A stretch of DNA of 31,610 nucleotides from assembly GCA_964517265.1 (NCBI GenBank), contig CAZFBS010000038.1, positions 1 to 31,610 on the forward strand. Reading direction: 5' to 3'. The notes under the pieces were generated by a model, which ran no database searches, was not told the origin of the DNA, and saw only the letters and a program-made list of their open reading frames with translations. Shown here piece by piece: positions 1 through 8,466 of this stretch. Every line of letters begins with the position of its first letter. Position 1 is the stretch's first letter. A program made the translations under genes and the position numbers. The stretch is from REEP01 sp964517265. Its GTDB lineage: Bacteria; Pseudomonadota; Alphaproteobacteria; Rhodospirillales; Defluviicoccaceae.

Positions 1-45
1 TGCTCTTCCGCATTGCCGGTCAATACCCAACCGCATTACTCAAGT

Positions 46-64
46 GAGAATGATTTGCAATAGC
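46..64 (+). promoter_or_regulatory. Fur-box-like operator upstream of the iron importer
   Basis: The 19 bases match the classical Fur consensus (GATAATGATAATCATTATC) at 13 positions and lie about 85 bases before the start of the ferric-iron binding protein. Site and gene function agree, so iron-dependent repression is likely. Which regulator binds (Fur, or another iron-responsive regulator) is inference. Confidence 0.6.
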
Positions 65-149
65 ATTGGCGAGGTCGTACACTCGCGGCCGGTTCGCCCT
101 GCGATTGCGGCGGCAGACCGGAACGGATCTCAAGAGGGGAGCCCCGCTC

Positions 150-1211
150 ATGCACCACGTTCGTCGTTTTCTTGCGCGCCACCTTATCGCCGTCCTGGCG
201 GTCGGATGCGCGGGTCTCGCTGCCGCCGCTCCTGCCCGCGCCGCCGACGCCGTCAACCTCTATTCCTACCGCCAGGCCTATCTGATCCAGCCGATCCTCG
301 ATGCGTTTACGAAGGAGACCGGCATCGCGGTCAACGCCGTTTATGCCGAAAAGGGCATTCTCGAGCGCTTGCAGGTGGAGGGCGCCAACAGCCCCGCCGA
401 TGTGGTGCTGGCCGCCGATGTCGGTGCGCTTAACGATCTGGTCGAAGCGGGCGTGCTTCAGCCGGTGTCCTCGCCGGTCCTCGAAGAGACGATCCCCTCC
501 CAATACCGCCATCCCGAAGGCCTGTGGTACGGCCTCACCACTCGCGGCCGGGTGATCGTCGCGAGCAAGGAGCGGGTTGGCGCCGACGAAATCCGAACCT
601 ACGAAGACCTTGCCGATCCACGCTTCAAGGGGCGCGTCTGCACCCGCTCCGGCAAGCACGTCTACATGGTCTCGCTGATCGCCTCGGTGATCGCGAACGA
701 AGGCGAGGAACAGGCAGAGGCGTGGCTGCAGGGCGTCAAGGAGAACCTCGCGCAGAAACCGCAAGGCAACGACCGCGCTCAGGTAAAGGCCGTTTACGAG
801 GGCGCCTGTGATGTCGCCGTCGTCAACACCTATTACCTCGGCCACCTCGCCACCACGACGGAAGAGCCGGAACAGAACAAGTGGGCCGAGGCGGTCCGCA
901 TCGTGTTTCCCAACCAGGACGGGCGCGGCGCCCACGTCAACGTCAGCGGCGCGGCGGTCACGAAGAGCGCGGGGCAACGCGAAAACGCGATCAAGCTGCT
1001 GGAATACCTCGTCAGCGACGAGGCGCAACGGCTGTACGCCGAGCAGAACTTCGAATACCCGATCAAGGAAGGGGTACCGGTACATCCGGTGGTGGCCGCG
1101 TGGGGCGCTTTCAAGGCCGATGACGTCAGCCTCTCCGAAGTGGCAAAACACCGGGAGGCGGCATCCCGGCTGGTTGACAAGGTCGGTTACGATCAGGCGG
1201 CCGGCTCTTGA
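150..1211 (+). CDS. Fe(3+) ABC transporter, periplasmic substrate-binding protein
   Basis: This 353-aa protein is the periplasmic receptor of a ferric-iron importer of the FbpA/AfuA/FutA type. The start at 150 follows a purine-rich ribosome site (AGAGGGGA, 133-140). An upstream in-frame codon at 66 would run through the operator region and is less likely. Residues 1-31 form a signal peptide with a basic start, a hydrophobic alanine-rich core and an ARA|AD cleavage site. The mature part begins with the extended-lobe pattern of the family (NLYSYRQ). A tyrosine pair (about residues 228-229, NTYYLGHL) matches the Fe-ligand tyrosines known in FbpA. The permease and ATPase genes follow in the same direction. 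A Fur-box-like site lies upstream. The substrate could in principle be another oxyanion or chelate, but the tyrosine pair and the operator favour ferric iron. Confidence 0.9.
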   Translation: MHHVRRFLARHLIAVLAVGCAGLAAAAPARAADAVNLYSYRQAYLIQPILDAFTKETGIAVNAVYAEKGILERLQVEGANSPADVVLAADVGALNDLVEAGVLQPVSSPVLEETIPSQYRHPEGLWYGLTTRGRVIVASKERVGADEIRTYEDLADPRFKGRVCTRSGKHVYMVSLIASVIANEGEEQAEAWLQGVKENLAQKPQGNDRAQVKAVYEGACDVAVVNTYYLGHLATTTEEPEQNKWAEAVRIVFPNQDGRGAHVNVSGAAVTKSAGQRENAIKLLEYLVSDEAQRLYAEQNFEYPIKEGVPVHPVVAAWGAFKADDVSLSEVAKHREAASRLVDKVGYDQAAGS

Positions 1212-1308
1212 GGATGCGCTCGCCCATCCGCGCCGGAGGCGGCCTCGCGCAACCTGCCCTCACCCCCTTGCGTGTCGTCGCGGCTCGCGAGGAACATGAC
1301 GGCGGTAG

Positions 1309-3087
1309 ATGACGAAACAGATCTTCATGTCCGACCCGGGACTGACGGCGGAGCGTATCGCGACCTTCCCCGCGCCGCTGCGACAGACGGCGGGACGACG
1401 GCGCGAAGCCGCTCAGAGCGCATCGCGGCGCGAACAGGCGCGCTGGCGTCCGGATCCTTGGACGCTGGGCGCGCTGGCCGTCGCTCTGCTGGTGGCCGCG
1501 CCCCTTCTGGCGCTGCTGTACCTGGCGCTGGCATCGACCACCGACATCTGGTCGCATCTCGCGTCCACGGTCCTGCCGGTGTACCTCAGGACCACCTTCG
1601 CACTGATGCTGGGTGTCGGTATCGGAACCCTGGTGATCGGTGTCGGCACCGCTTGGCTGGTCACCATGTGCCGGTTTCCCGGACACCGCGTGTTCGAATG
1701 GCTGCTGCTCCTTCCGCTCGCCGTCCCCGCCTACGTCATCGCCTACGTCTACACCGACCTGCTCGAATTTGCCGGCCCGGTCCAGGGCCTGCTCCGAGAG
1801 ATGTTCGGCTGGACCACGCCGCGCGACTACTGGTTCCCCGAGATCCGCTCGCTCGGCGGCGCGGTCGCGATGATGACGCTGGTGCTCTACCCGTATGTCT
1901 ATCTGCTCGCCAGGGCCGCCTTCGTTGCGCAGTCCGTCTGCGTGCTGGAGGTCAGCCGCACCCTTGGCCGGACGCCCTGGCGCGCCTTCGTCGAGGTGGC
2001 GCTGCCACTTGCCCGGCCGGCCATCGTCGTCGGCCTCTCGCTGGTGCTGATGGAGACATTGAACGACTTCGGAACCGTCGATTTCTTCGCGGTGCCGACC
2101 CTGACCCGCGGGATCTATGACGTCTGGCTCAACATGAACAGCGTCGCCGGCGCGGCTCAGCTTGCGCTGGTGCTGCTGGCTCTGGTCCTGGTGCTGCTGG
2201 CGGGCGAGCGCTGGGCGCGCCGCGGCCAACGCTATCATCACACCTCGACCCGCTACCGGGCGCTGCCGAGCTACCGCCTTTCCGGTGGCCGGGGCTGGGC
2301 CGCCTTCGCCGCCTGCCTGCTGCCGCCGCTGCTCGGATTTGTTGTCCCTGCCGCCATTCTTGCAAACTATACGCTGCGGCTACCGGCGGGGTCTCTCGAA
2401 GGCGGCTTTCTGCGGTACGCATGGAACAGTCTTTCGCTGTCGATGCTCTCGGCCGCCCTCGCCATCATGATCGGCCTGTTCCTGGTTTACGCGGTCCGGC
2501 TGAACCGGGGTCGATGGCTGCAAGGGGCGGTTCGCTTTGCCGGAATCGGCTATGCGGTGCCGGGCGCGGTGCTCGCCGTCGGGATCATGATCCCGCTCGC
2601 CGCCCTCGACAACACCGTGGACGCCTTCTCCCGGCAGACGGTTGGTCTGTCCACCGGATTGATCCTGAGCGGTACCCTGTTCGCCATCGTCTATGGCTAT
2701 CTGGTGCGCTTCCTCGCCCTTTCCCTGGGCACCGCCGAGTCCGGCCTTGCCAAGATCACCATCGGTGTCGACGGAGCGGCGCGAACGCTCGGTCTCGGGC
2801 CGCTGAAGACGATGACCAAGGTTCACCTGCCGATGATGCGCGGCAGTCTCCTTACCGCCGCCATCCTCGTTTTCGTCGATTGCATGAAGGAGTTGCCGAT
2901 CACGATCCTGCTGCGGCCGTTCAACTTCGATACCCTGGCCACCTATGTGCACCAGTTCGCCTCCGGCGATCTGCTCGAGAAGTGCGCCCCGGGTGCATTG
3001 GCGATCGTCGCGGTCGGTATCCTTCCCGTCATCGCGCTGAGCCAAACCCTCGGCCGGTCGCGCCCGGGAACCGCGACCGGGTCGTGA
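1309..3087 (+). CDS. Iron ABC transporter permease (fused two-domain FbpB type)
   Basis: A 592-aa inner-membrane permease built from two copies of the binding-protein-dependent transport domain, as in FbpB, HitB and ThiP. It has roughly a dozen hydrophobic segments, the first at about residues 52-75. Each half carries an EAA-type cytoplasmic loop that docks to the ATPase: about residues 214-235 (SRTLGRTPWRAF) and about 487-510 (ARTLGLGPLKTM). The fused arrangement means one protein supplies the whole channel. The start at 1309 has only a weak ribosome site; a second in-frame ATG at 1327 is possible and would shorten the protein by six residues. The gene ends in a TGATG overlap with the ATPase gene, so the two are probably translationally coupled. 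Confidence 0.9.
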   Translation: MTKQIFMSDPGLTAERIATFPAPLRQTAGRRREAAQSASRREQARWRPDPWTLGALAVALLVAAPLLALLYLALASTTDIWSHLASTVLPVYLRTTFALMLGVGIGTLVIGVGTAWLVTMCRFPGHRVFEWLLLLPLAVPAYVIAYVYTDLLEFAGPVQGLLREMFGWTTPRDYWFPEIRSLGGAVAMMTLVLYPYVYLLARAAFVAQSVCVLEVSRTLGRTPWRAFVEVALPLARPAIVVGLSLVLMETLNDFGTVDFFAVPTLTRGIYDVWLNMNSVAGAAQLALVLLALVLVLLAGERWARRGQRYHHTSTRYRALPSYRLSGGRGWAAFAACLLPPLLGFVVPAAILANYTLRLPAGSLEGGFLRYAWNSLSLSMLSAALAIMIGLFLVYAVRLNRGRWLQGAVRFAGIGYAVPGAVLAVGIMIPLAALDNTVDAFSRQTVGLSTGLILSGTLFAIVYGYLVRFLALSLGTAESGLAKITIGVDGAARTLGLGPLKTMTKVHLPMMRGSLLTAAILVFVDCMKELPITILLRPFNFDTLATYVHQFASGDLLEKCAPGALAIVAVGILPVIALSQTLGRSRPGTATGS

Positions 3088-4124
3088 TGGGGCTGCGGCT
3101 GAAGGGACTTTTTCATGCTTTCGGCACGACGGAGGTCCTTCGCGGCGTCGATCTGACCATCCGTCCCGGCGAGGTGGCTTGTCTGCTCGGCCCGTCGGGA
3201 TGCGGCAAGACGACGCTGCTGCGGTTGGCGTCCGGCCTGGAGACACTGCAAAGGGGTCAGATCAGCATCGGCGGCCGGCTGGTTGCCGATGGCGCGACCG
3301 GCCAGAACGTACCGCCCGAACAACGGCACGTCGGGCTGATGTTCCAGGACTACGCCCTGTTTCCCCATCTCACGGTATTCGACAACGTCGCTTTTGGCAT
3401 TGAGGGAAAGTCGCCGGAGCGCCGACAATGGGTGCATCGCGCCTTGACGCAAATCGGCCTTGCCGATCTCGCCGATACCTATCCGCACACGCTTTCCGGT
3501 GGCGAGCAGCAGCGCTGCGCCCTGCTCAGGGCACTGGCCCCGCAGCCGGATGTTCTCCTGCTGGACGAGCCGTTTTCCGGGATGGATGTCACGCGCCGGA
3601 CCCAGGTTCGAGAGGAAACGCTGATCATCCTGCGGGAGTCCGGTGTCGCGACGCTGATCGTGACTCACGATCCGGAAGAAGCAATGTTCATGGCCGACCG
3701 CTTGTGGATCATGAACGAAGGCACCATCGTCCAGCACGGCACCCCGGCGGACATCTATCTGCACCCTTCAACGGTGTTCGTTGCCGGCCTGTTCGGTCCT
3801 CTCAACCGGATTGAGGGCGTTGTCAAAGACGGCCACCTCGTCACCTCAATCGGCAGCTTTCCCGCCGGGGGCCTTGATGAATACACCAAAGCGGCGACCT
3901 GCATCCGCCCGGAAGGCGTGCGGATTCGTCCCGGCAGCGGGGAGCATACCGGCACGGTCCTCGCGGCGCGCCTGCTCGGCCGATCAAGCTGGCTGCGGGT
4001 GCGGATGGAGGGCGTTCGCGAGCCGCTCCAGGCGCTGGTGCCCGGTGTTTTTCTTCCCGCACTAGGAGCGCCGGTGGCAGTAGAGGTCGACCCCGCCTAC
4101 ACCTTCGTGTTCCCGCCCGACTGA
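3087..4124 (+). CDS. Iron ABC transporter ATP-binding protein (FbpC type)
   Basis: A 345-aa ATPase that powers the importer. Visible motifs are Walker A GPSGCGKT (residues 35-42), the Q-loop in LMFQDYALFP (about 84-93), signature LSGGEQQR (136-143), Walker B VLLLDEP (156-162) and the switch histidine in VTHD (H194). The region after residue 240 resembles the C-terminal TOBE regulatory domain of FbpC/PotA-type ATPases (RPEGVRIRPG). The ATG at 3087 overlaps the permease stop codon by one base, which fixes this start; longer readings in the same frame run back inside the permease gene. It is the last gene of the three-gene operon. No convincing terminator follows. Confidence 0.92.
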   Translation: MGLRLKGLFHAFGTTEVLRGVDLTIRPGEVACLLGPSGCGKTTLLRLASGLETLQRGQISIGGRLVADGATGQNVPPEQRHVGLMFQDYALFPHLTVFDNVAFGIEGKSPERRQWVHRALTQIGLADLADTYPHTLSGGEQQRCALLRALAPQPDVLLLDEPFSGMDVTRRTQVREETLIILRESGVATLIVTHDPEEAMFMADRLWIMNEGTIVQHGTPADIYLHPSTVFVAGLFGPLNRIEGVVKDGHLVTSIGSFPAGGLDEYTKAATCIRPEGVRIRPGSGEHTGTVLAARLLGRSSWLRVRMEGVREPLQALVPGVFLPALGAPVAVEVDPAYTFVFPPD

Positions 4125-4427
4125 GCGGACCCAATACGTGGGCGCCCTTCCCTTTTGGCGGACGCATCACGGTGGTCGCGAGCGGCAGGATTTGCCGCGC
4201 CGGGAGGTCGATCCTGCCGGATTGATGCGCCTGGGCACGCTCAGCATTCCGGCACCCGCACTCACCCTAAGGAACGCCCCGGCTTTTGCACTCCCATCCC
4301 TTGACGTTGCCTCGCCAGTGCCGCCCTCCGGAGCCGACCGCTCATTGGCACACAGGTTGCTTGCAAGATGTGCAATCAGGGGGCATCGGGCACCACTATG
4401 GCTCCGCAGAGAAGGACCGCATCATTC
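4125..4427. other. Intergenic region between the iron operon and flgE1
   Basis: I see no convincing gene in these 303 bases. A short open frame (4138-4431, plus) has no family resemblance and runs through the sigma-54 promoter. The region holds the end of the iron operon and, near its right side, the -24/-12 promoter of flgE1. Confidence 0.6.
4346..4361 (+). promoter_or_regulatory. Sigma-54 (-24/-12) promoter for flgE1
   Basis: TGGCACA-CAGG-TTGCT has the invariant GG and GC with the correct 10-base gap and matches the -24/-12 consensus at nearly every conserved position. Transcription should begin near 4372, about 55 bases before the flgE1 start codon. Confidence 0.85.
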
Positions 4428-5732
4428 ATGAGCGTCTATGGTTTCTTTCAGCCCAGCGTTCTCGGCATGGAGGCGCAGAGTCATGCGCTGAACGCCACCG
4501 CCAGCAACATCGCCAACATGCGAACCGGCGGTCACAAGCGGACCGATGTGCAGTTCTCGACCGTTCTCAGCAAGACCCTGTCCAGCCAACCCGGGATCTC
4601 CGACAACGCCGCCTCCGGCACATCTCATGCCGACCTCGGCGGTGTTCGTCCGTGGGACCAGCAGCGCGTGAGCCTGCAGGGCCTGATCGAAGCCACCGAC
4701 CGCAAGCTCGATGCAGCAATCGACGGCAACGGGTTTTTTGTCCTCAACAGCCGGCTCGATGGAAGCGGCGACGCCCTTTATGGCCGCGACGGCCGATTTG
4801 CAGGAACCTCCATACCCGGCACCGGGGTCTCCAACGGCAGCGCGGTCAGCATCGACAAAGGCTATCTGGTCGACAAGAACGGGCACTACTTGCAAGGATG
4901 GGCCGCTAATCCTGACCGATCCTTCCCCGCGGGTGCGGGCGATCTGACTTCGCTTCGGGTCGATCCCGCTGCCTTCACCGATGTCGGCGAGCCGACACGC
5001 AGTGGATCACTGGCCCTCAATCTGCCGGCGTCCGCCGCTCCGGGCACGAGTGAAACCTTTACCATCGACGTCTTCGATTCCACCGGCGCGCGTCACGATC
5101 TGATGCTCCACTTCGAGCGCGAGTCGATTGCCAACACGTGGGGGTTCAACGTGTTCGGCGGCCCCGGTGATGCTGTGAGCGTTACCGCCGATGGCGCGCC
5201 GCCCCCACCATTGACATTCAGCCCGGATGGAACGCTGGCGACGCCGGCAGCCTACACGATCGGCATTACCCACCCCGGCGGCGGCGCTTCCCAGTTCGAC
5301 TTGGACGTCAGCGGCCTCACCCAGTTCGGCGACACCTTCTCGCCGTTCGGATACAACCGCGATGGTTTCGCCGCCAGCGAGTTGCACTCGATTGAATTCG
5401 ACACCCAGGGACACGTGGTCGGGATCTTCGCCAGCGGCATGACCAAGCCGATCTACAAACTGGCCCTCGCCGCCTTTGCCAACCCGGACGACCTCGACGC
5501 CCGCAACGGCAACGTCTATGCCCAATCGCCGGTCTCCGGGACCGCCGAACTCGGAGCGGCCGGCACGAACGGCTTCGGCCGGATCATCCCTCAGGCACAC
5601 GAGTTGTCCAACGTCGACCTGGCGCAGGAGTTCAGCCACATGATCGTGACGCAAAACGCTTACAACGCCTCCGCGACGTCCTTTCGAACGGTCGATGAGA
5701 TGACAGAGATCGCCCGCGACCTTAAGCGCTGA
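4428..5732 (+). CDS. flgE: Flagellar hook-type protein (FlgE family, first copy)
   Basis: A 434-aa member of the FlgE/F/G axial protein family. The N-terminal rod-type motif is present but altered (SNIANMRTGGHK, residues 26-37, where most family members have NVNTxGYK). The C-terminus has the usual helical motif (about the last 45 residues, LSNVDLAQEFSHMIVTQNAYNA). The middle carries FlgE-like hook domain signatures such as GSLALNLPA and TFTIDVFDSTGARHD. The ATG at 4428 follows GAGAAGGA and lies downstream of the sigma-54 promoter, so longer readings from 4368 would start at or upstream of the predicted transcription start. A second, more canonical hook gene lies at 18602-20197. This copy may therefore be a hook variant, a distal-rod or hook-junction component, or a hook for another filament. 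FlgE family is firm; the exact role is inferred. Confidence 0.82.
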   Translation: MSVYGFFQPSVLGMEAQSHALNATASNIANMRTGGHKRTDVQFSTVLSKTLSSQPGISDNAASGTSHADLGGVRPWDQQRVSLQGLIEATDRKLDAAIDGNGFFVLNSRLDGSGDALYGRDGRFAGTSIPGTGVSNGSAVSIDKGYLVDKNGHYLQGWAANPDRSFPAGAGDLTSLRVDPAAFTDVGEPTRSGSLALNLPASAAPGTSETFTIDVFDSTGARHDLMLHFERESIANTWGFNVFGGPGDAVSVTADGAPPPPLTFSPDGTLATPAAYTIGITHPGGGASQFDLDVSGLTQFGDTFSPFGYNRDGFAASELHSIEFDTQGHVVGIFASGMTKPIYKLALAAFANPDDLDARNGNVYAQSPVSGTAELGAAGTNGFGRIIPQAHELSNVDLAQEFSHMIVTQNAYNASATSFRTVDEMTEIARDLKR

Positions 5733-5773
5733 CAGGATGGGTTGCCGGACACGCTGCCGCAAGCAAGACTGCT

Positions 5774-6166
5774 TTAACTGATCACGCCGATCAGGATGAT
5801 GGCGATGATCAGCACCCAAAGGGAAAAGACGACCCCGCGGAGGAACATCTCCCCGGCGCTGATGCCGAGCGGCGGGGGCAATGGGGGCAATCCGTAAAGC
5901 CGAGGATCGAGCCGGCCCTCCCGCTTGCGCGCCAGCACCTCGCGAGCGAACTGACGCACCCACACCGGCGCCTGTTCCGTCATCAGGTAGCGCATGAACG
6001 GCCTCTCGACCTCTTTCTCACCGGCATAGCGGCCAAACCACCACGCATACGCGACGTTGAACAAGTTGAATTCCCTGACATTCAGCGCTTCCGCTGCCGC
6101 CACGACGGTCTGAACGTCAGGCGAGACTGCCATCCAGGACTCAAAAGATTCAAGCAGGTTCTTCAT
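5774..6166 (-). CDS. Hypothetical protein with a C-terminal membrane anchor
   Basis: I do not recognise this 130-aa protein. Residues 1-85 look soluble and mixed helical, with an aromatic stretch (AYAWWFGRY). A proline-rich linker follows (PPLPPPLG, about residues 93-100), then a single hydrophobic segment close to the end (about residues 108-128). That gives a tail-anchored or bitopic layout with most of the protein in the cytoplasm. It sits on the minus strand between two plus-strand flagellar units, so it is transcribed against them. The ATG at 6166 has no clear ribosome site. Codon use and the well-formed domain pattern suggest a real gene, but any link to motility rests on position only. 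Confidence 0.6.
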   Translation of the reverse strand: MKNLLESFESWMAVSPDVQTVVAAAEALNVREFNLFNVAYAWWFGRYAGEKEVERPFMRYLMTEQAPVWVRQFAREVLARKREGRLDPRLYGLPPLPPPLGISAGEMFLRGVVFSLWVLIIAIILIGVIS

Positions 6167-6411
6167 GGCTTCAACACTGCAGCTTGGGTTTCGCTCTTCT
6201 TTACGCTTAGGCCTTATTATGGTGCCTCAACGCGCCGACGCCGCAAATAACTTGCGACATCGTGCTGTTTCGGCGGCGACGATTAGGGAAGGTGACGACC
6301 CGGCAAAAGTTGCCTGCTGGCGGCGAAATTGCCCGCCTCCGGCGCCACGTCTCCGACCGCAGGCACCGGCCTCATGCCCGAAGTGGCCATGGGATGCAGG
6401 AAAAGGAAGTG

Positions 6412-6427
6412 TGGCATGAGCCTTGCT
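6412..6427 (+). promoter_or_regulatory. Sigma-54 (-24/-12) promoter for flgI
   Basis: TGGCATG-AGCC-TTGCT has the GG and GC dinucleotides at the required spacing. The expected transcription start is near 6438. This rules out in-frame ATG codons at 6329, 6374 and 6416 as starts for flgI. Confidence 0.82.
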
Positions 6428-6460
6428 AGCTGGGGTTGCCTGCAACTGTTCAGCTCAGGG

Positions 6461-7621
6461 ATGAAAGCATTGGCGATGGCGCTGACCGCCCCCTTCATGA
6501 TGCCGAAGCGGCACCCTTGGATCGTCTGCGCGCTTCTCACCGGACTTGCTGTCCTGATGATCGCCTCCACTGCCCAGGCCTCCTCGCGGATCAAGGACAT
6601 CGTCAGCTTCGAAGGCATCCGCGACAACCAGTTGGTCGGCTACGGACTTGTCGTCGGTCTCAACAATACCGGAGATACCTTGCGCGACGGCAGCTTCACC
6701 AAGCAGAGCCTGCAGTCGATGCTGAACCGGCTTGGCGTCAAGCCGACCGACAAGGGCCTCACCTCCAAGAACGTGGCTGCGGTGATGGTTACCGCATCGA
6801 TGCCGCCGTTCGCCCGTCAGGGCAGCAGGATTGACGTCACCGTCAGCGCACTTGGGGATGCGGCCAGCCTGCTCGGCGGCACCCTTCTGGTAACACCGCT
6901 GCTCGGCGCCGACAGCGAAGTCTATGCGGTTGCGCAGGGGCAGGTCGGCGTCGGCGGTTTCGAAGCCCGCGGCGATGCCGCCAGCGTCACCAAAGGCGTG
7001 CCGACAAGCGGGCGGATCGCGGGCGGTGCCATCGTCGAGCGGGAGGTTGGGTTCGAACTCGGGCAGATGAGTTCGATCAAATTGAACCTGCGCAACCCGG
7101 ATTTCACCACCGCACGGCGGATTGCCGATGCCATCAATGGGTCCCTGCGCATGATGGCAGCCCAGGCAACGGACCCGGCAACCGTGCATCTGCGCCTGCC
7201 TGCCTCCGGCAACCAAATGGTGGATTTGCTCACCAACATCGAGCAGCTGCGCGTCGAGCCCGATCAACTCGCCCGGGTGGTGATCAACGAGCAGACCGGC
7301 GTCATCGTGATGGGCGAGAATGTCCGCGTCAGCACTGTCGCCATCGCCCAGGGCAACCTCACCATCCGCATCAGCGAAACCCCTCAGGTTTCCCAGCCGG
7401 GACCGTTCGCCGAAGCCGGCGCGACGGTGGTCGTACCGCGTACGGAGATTGCGGTGGACGAGGAAGCCGGCCGCCGGCTCGCGGTGGTCCCACAAGGGGT
7501 GACGCTGCAGAACCTGGTCAACGGGCTCAACGCCCTTGGCATCGGCCCGCGCGACCTGATCGCTATTCTGCAGGCGATCAAAGCCGCGGGCGCGTTGCAT
7601 GCGGAACTCGAGGTGATGTGA
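6461..7621 (+). CDS. flgI: Flagellar P-ring protein FlgI
   Basis: A 386-aa precursor of the P-ring, which forms the bushing in the peptidoglycan around the rod. The hydrophobic run and AQA|SS site near residues 20-43 look like a signal peptide. The mature protein opens with the family hallmark RIKDIVSFEGIRDNQLVGYG and continues through GLNNTGDTL, typical of FlgI. Other family-typical blocks are the MLNRLG motif and the C-terminal LVNGLNALGIGPRDLIAIL. The start at 6461 is the first ATG after the sigma-54 promoter; ATGs at 6476 or 6497 would give a shorter, more conventional signal peptide and cannot be excluded. The stop codon overlaps the next start (TGATG), so flgI heads an operon with the rod-binding gene and the chaperone gene. 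Confidence 0.93.
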   Translation: MKALAMALTAPFMMPKRHPWIVCALLTGLAVLMIASTAQASSRIKDIVSFEGIRDNQLVGYGLVVGLNNTGDTLRDGSFTKQSLQSMLNRLGVKPTDKGLTSKNVAAVMVTASMPPFARQGSRIDVTVSALGDAASLLGGTLLVTPLLGADSEVYAVAQGQVGVGGFEARGDAASVTKGVPTSGRIAGGAIVEREVGFELGQMSSIKLNLRNPDFTTARRIADAINGSLRMMAAQATDPATVHLRLPASGNQMVDLLTNIEQLRVEPDQLARVVINEQTGVIVMGENVRVSTVAIAQGNLTIRISETPQVSQPGPFAEAGATVVVPRTEIAVDEEAGRRLAVVPQGVTLQNLVNGLNALGIGPRDLIAILQAIKAAGALHAELEVM

Positions 7622-7980
7622 TGGAGACGCAGTTTGCACTGAAGGCCGAAACGGCGCTGCTTGCCGGCACGCCGGAATTACCGACTTCGGCAGCAGCGCG
7701 CGATCTTGAATCCGTGCGCAGGACGGCGCGCGAGTTCGAGGAGGTTTTTCTTGCCCAGATGTTGCAGCCGATGCTGGCGGGGCTTGCCCCGGAGGCGCCC
7801 TTCGGCGGCGGGCCGGGCGAGGATATCTGGCAATCGATGCTGGTGAGTGAGTACGGCAAGGCGATTGTCGCGCGAGGTGGTATCGGTCTCGCCGACGCAG
7901 TGATGCGGGAGATCTTGCAGTCCCAGGAAGCCATCGCCGCTGACCATCTCCATCATGTCGAGAGGACGCTGCCGCGATGA
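7621..7980 (+). CDS. flgJ: Rod-binding protein (FlgJ N-terminal domain type)
   Basis: A 119-aa protein matching only the rod-binding half of FlgJ. It has REFEEVFLAQMLQPMLAGL (about residues 37-55) followed by an Ile-Trp-rich block and YGKAIVARGGIGLAD (about 78-92), both typical of the family. The muramidase half found in enterobacterial FlgJ is missing, which is normal for alphaproteobacteria; the Caulobacter equivalent is called CheL. It probably acts as scaffold or cap while the rod is assembled in the periplasm. The ATG at 7621 overlaps the flgI stop and follows GAGGTG. Its own stop overlaps the next start (ATGA), so three genes are tightly coupled. Confidence 0.85.
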   Translation: METQFALKAETALLAGTPELPTSAAARDLESVRRTAREFEEVFLAQMLQPMLAGLAPEAPFGGGPGEDIWQSMLVSEYGKAIVARGGIGLADAVMREILQSQEAIAADHLHHVERTLPR

Positions 7981-8447
7981 GCACGAGGATGGACCCAGTT
8001 CCTGAGCAAGATGTCTCCAGTCTCGTTGCCGCCGTGACCACGGCGGCCAACCGATTGGCTAACGCCGTCGCTCAAGAGAATGCTGCCCTTCGGGGGCGGG
8101 CAAAGGGGGAACTGGCCTTGCTAGCCGAGCAGAAGGCTACCGCAGCCCGCCTTTACCAGCGGCATCTCGCGGATCTGGAGCAGGCAACGGGAGGCTATCA
8201 CACACTCTCCAGCGTACAGCGCAAGGCGCTGCAGCAGGCATCAGAGGTGCTGGCGAAAGAGGCCGAGGAAAATGTCCGCCTGCTCCGGGTCGCGGTGGAG
8301 ATCAGCCGGCGCTTCATGGCATGCGTTGCCGATGCAGCGAGGGAGCTGACGCCAGGAGCGCCCGGCTACTCCCGCACCGGTGTTCTCGGCAGCGGAGGAC
8401 GGCCATCGACACGGGCACCGGCGCTATCCCTCGATCGCTCGCTGTGA
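7977..8447 (+). CDS. FlgN-like flagellar export chaperone
   Basis: A 156-aa cytoplasmic, largely helical protein with a long coiled-coil-like stretch over about residues 15-120 (heptad-like Ala/Leu, many Glu/Lys). That is the form of the FlgN family, which guards the hook-filament junction proteins FlgK and FlgL before export. Pairwise similarity is low in this family, so the call rests on helical form, size and location: it lies directly upstream of flgK and flgL and overlaps the flgJ-type gene by four bases. The C-terminal ~30 residues are Gly/Ser/Pro-rich and probably disordered. The Caulobacter counterpart in this position is FlbY. Confidence 0.6.
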   Translation: MSTRMDPVPEQDVSSLVAAVTTAANRLANAVAQENAALRGRAKGELALLAEQKATAARLYQRHLADLEQATGGYHTLSSVQRKALQQASEVLAKEAEENVRLLRVAVEISRRFMACVADAARELTPGAPGYSRTGVLGSGGRPSTRAPALSLDRSL

Positions 8448-8466
8448 AACCGACGGACCCTTTCCC

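Noticed and set aside
2421..3086. Extended N-terminus of the iron ATPase
   Set aside because: The added 222 residues lie inside the permease gene in another frame. The ATG at 3087 directly precedes the normal start of the ATPase domain.
6455..8050. Long minus-strand open frame opposite flgI and the flgJ-type gene
   Set aside because: The plus strand holds two clear flagellar genes with family motifs; the antisense translation is low in recognisable features.
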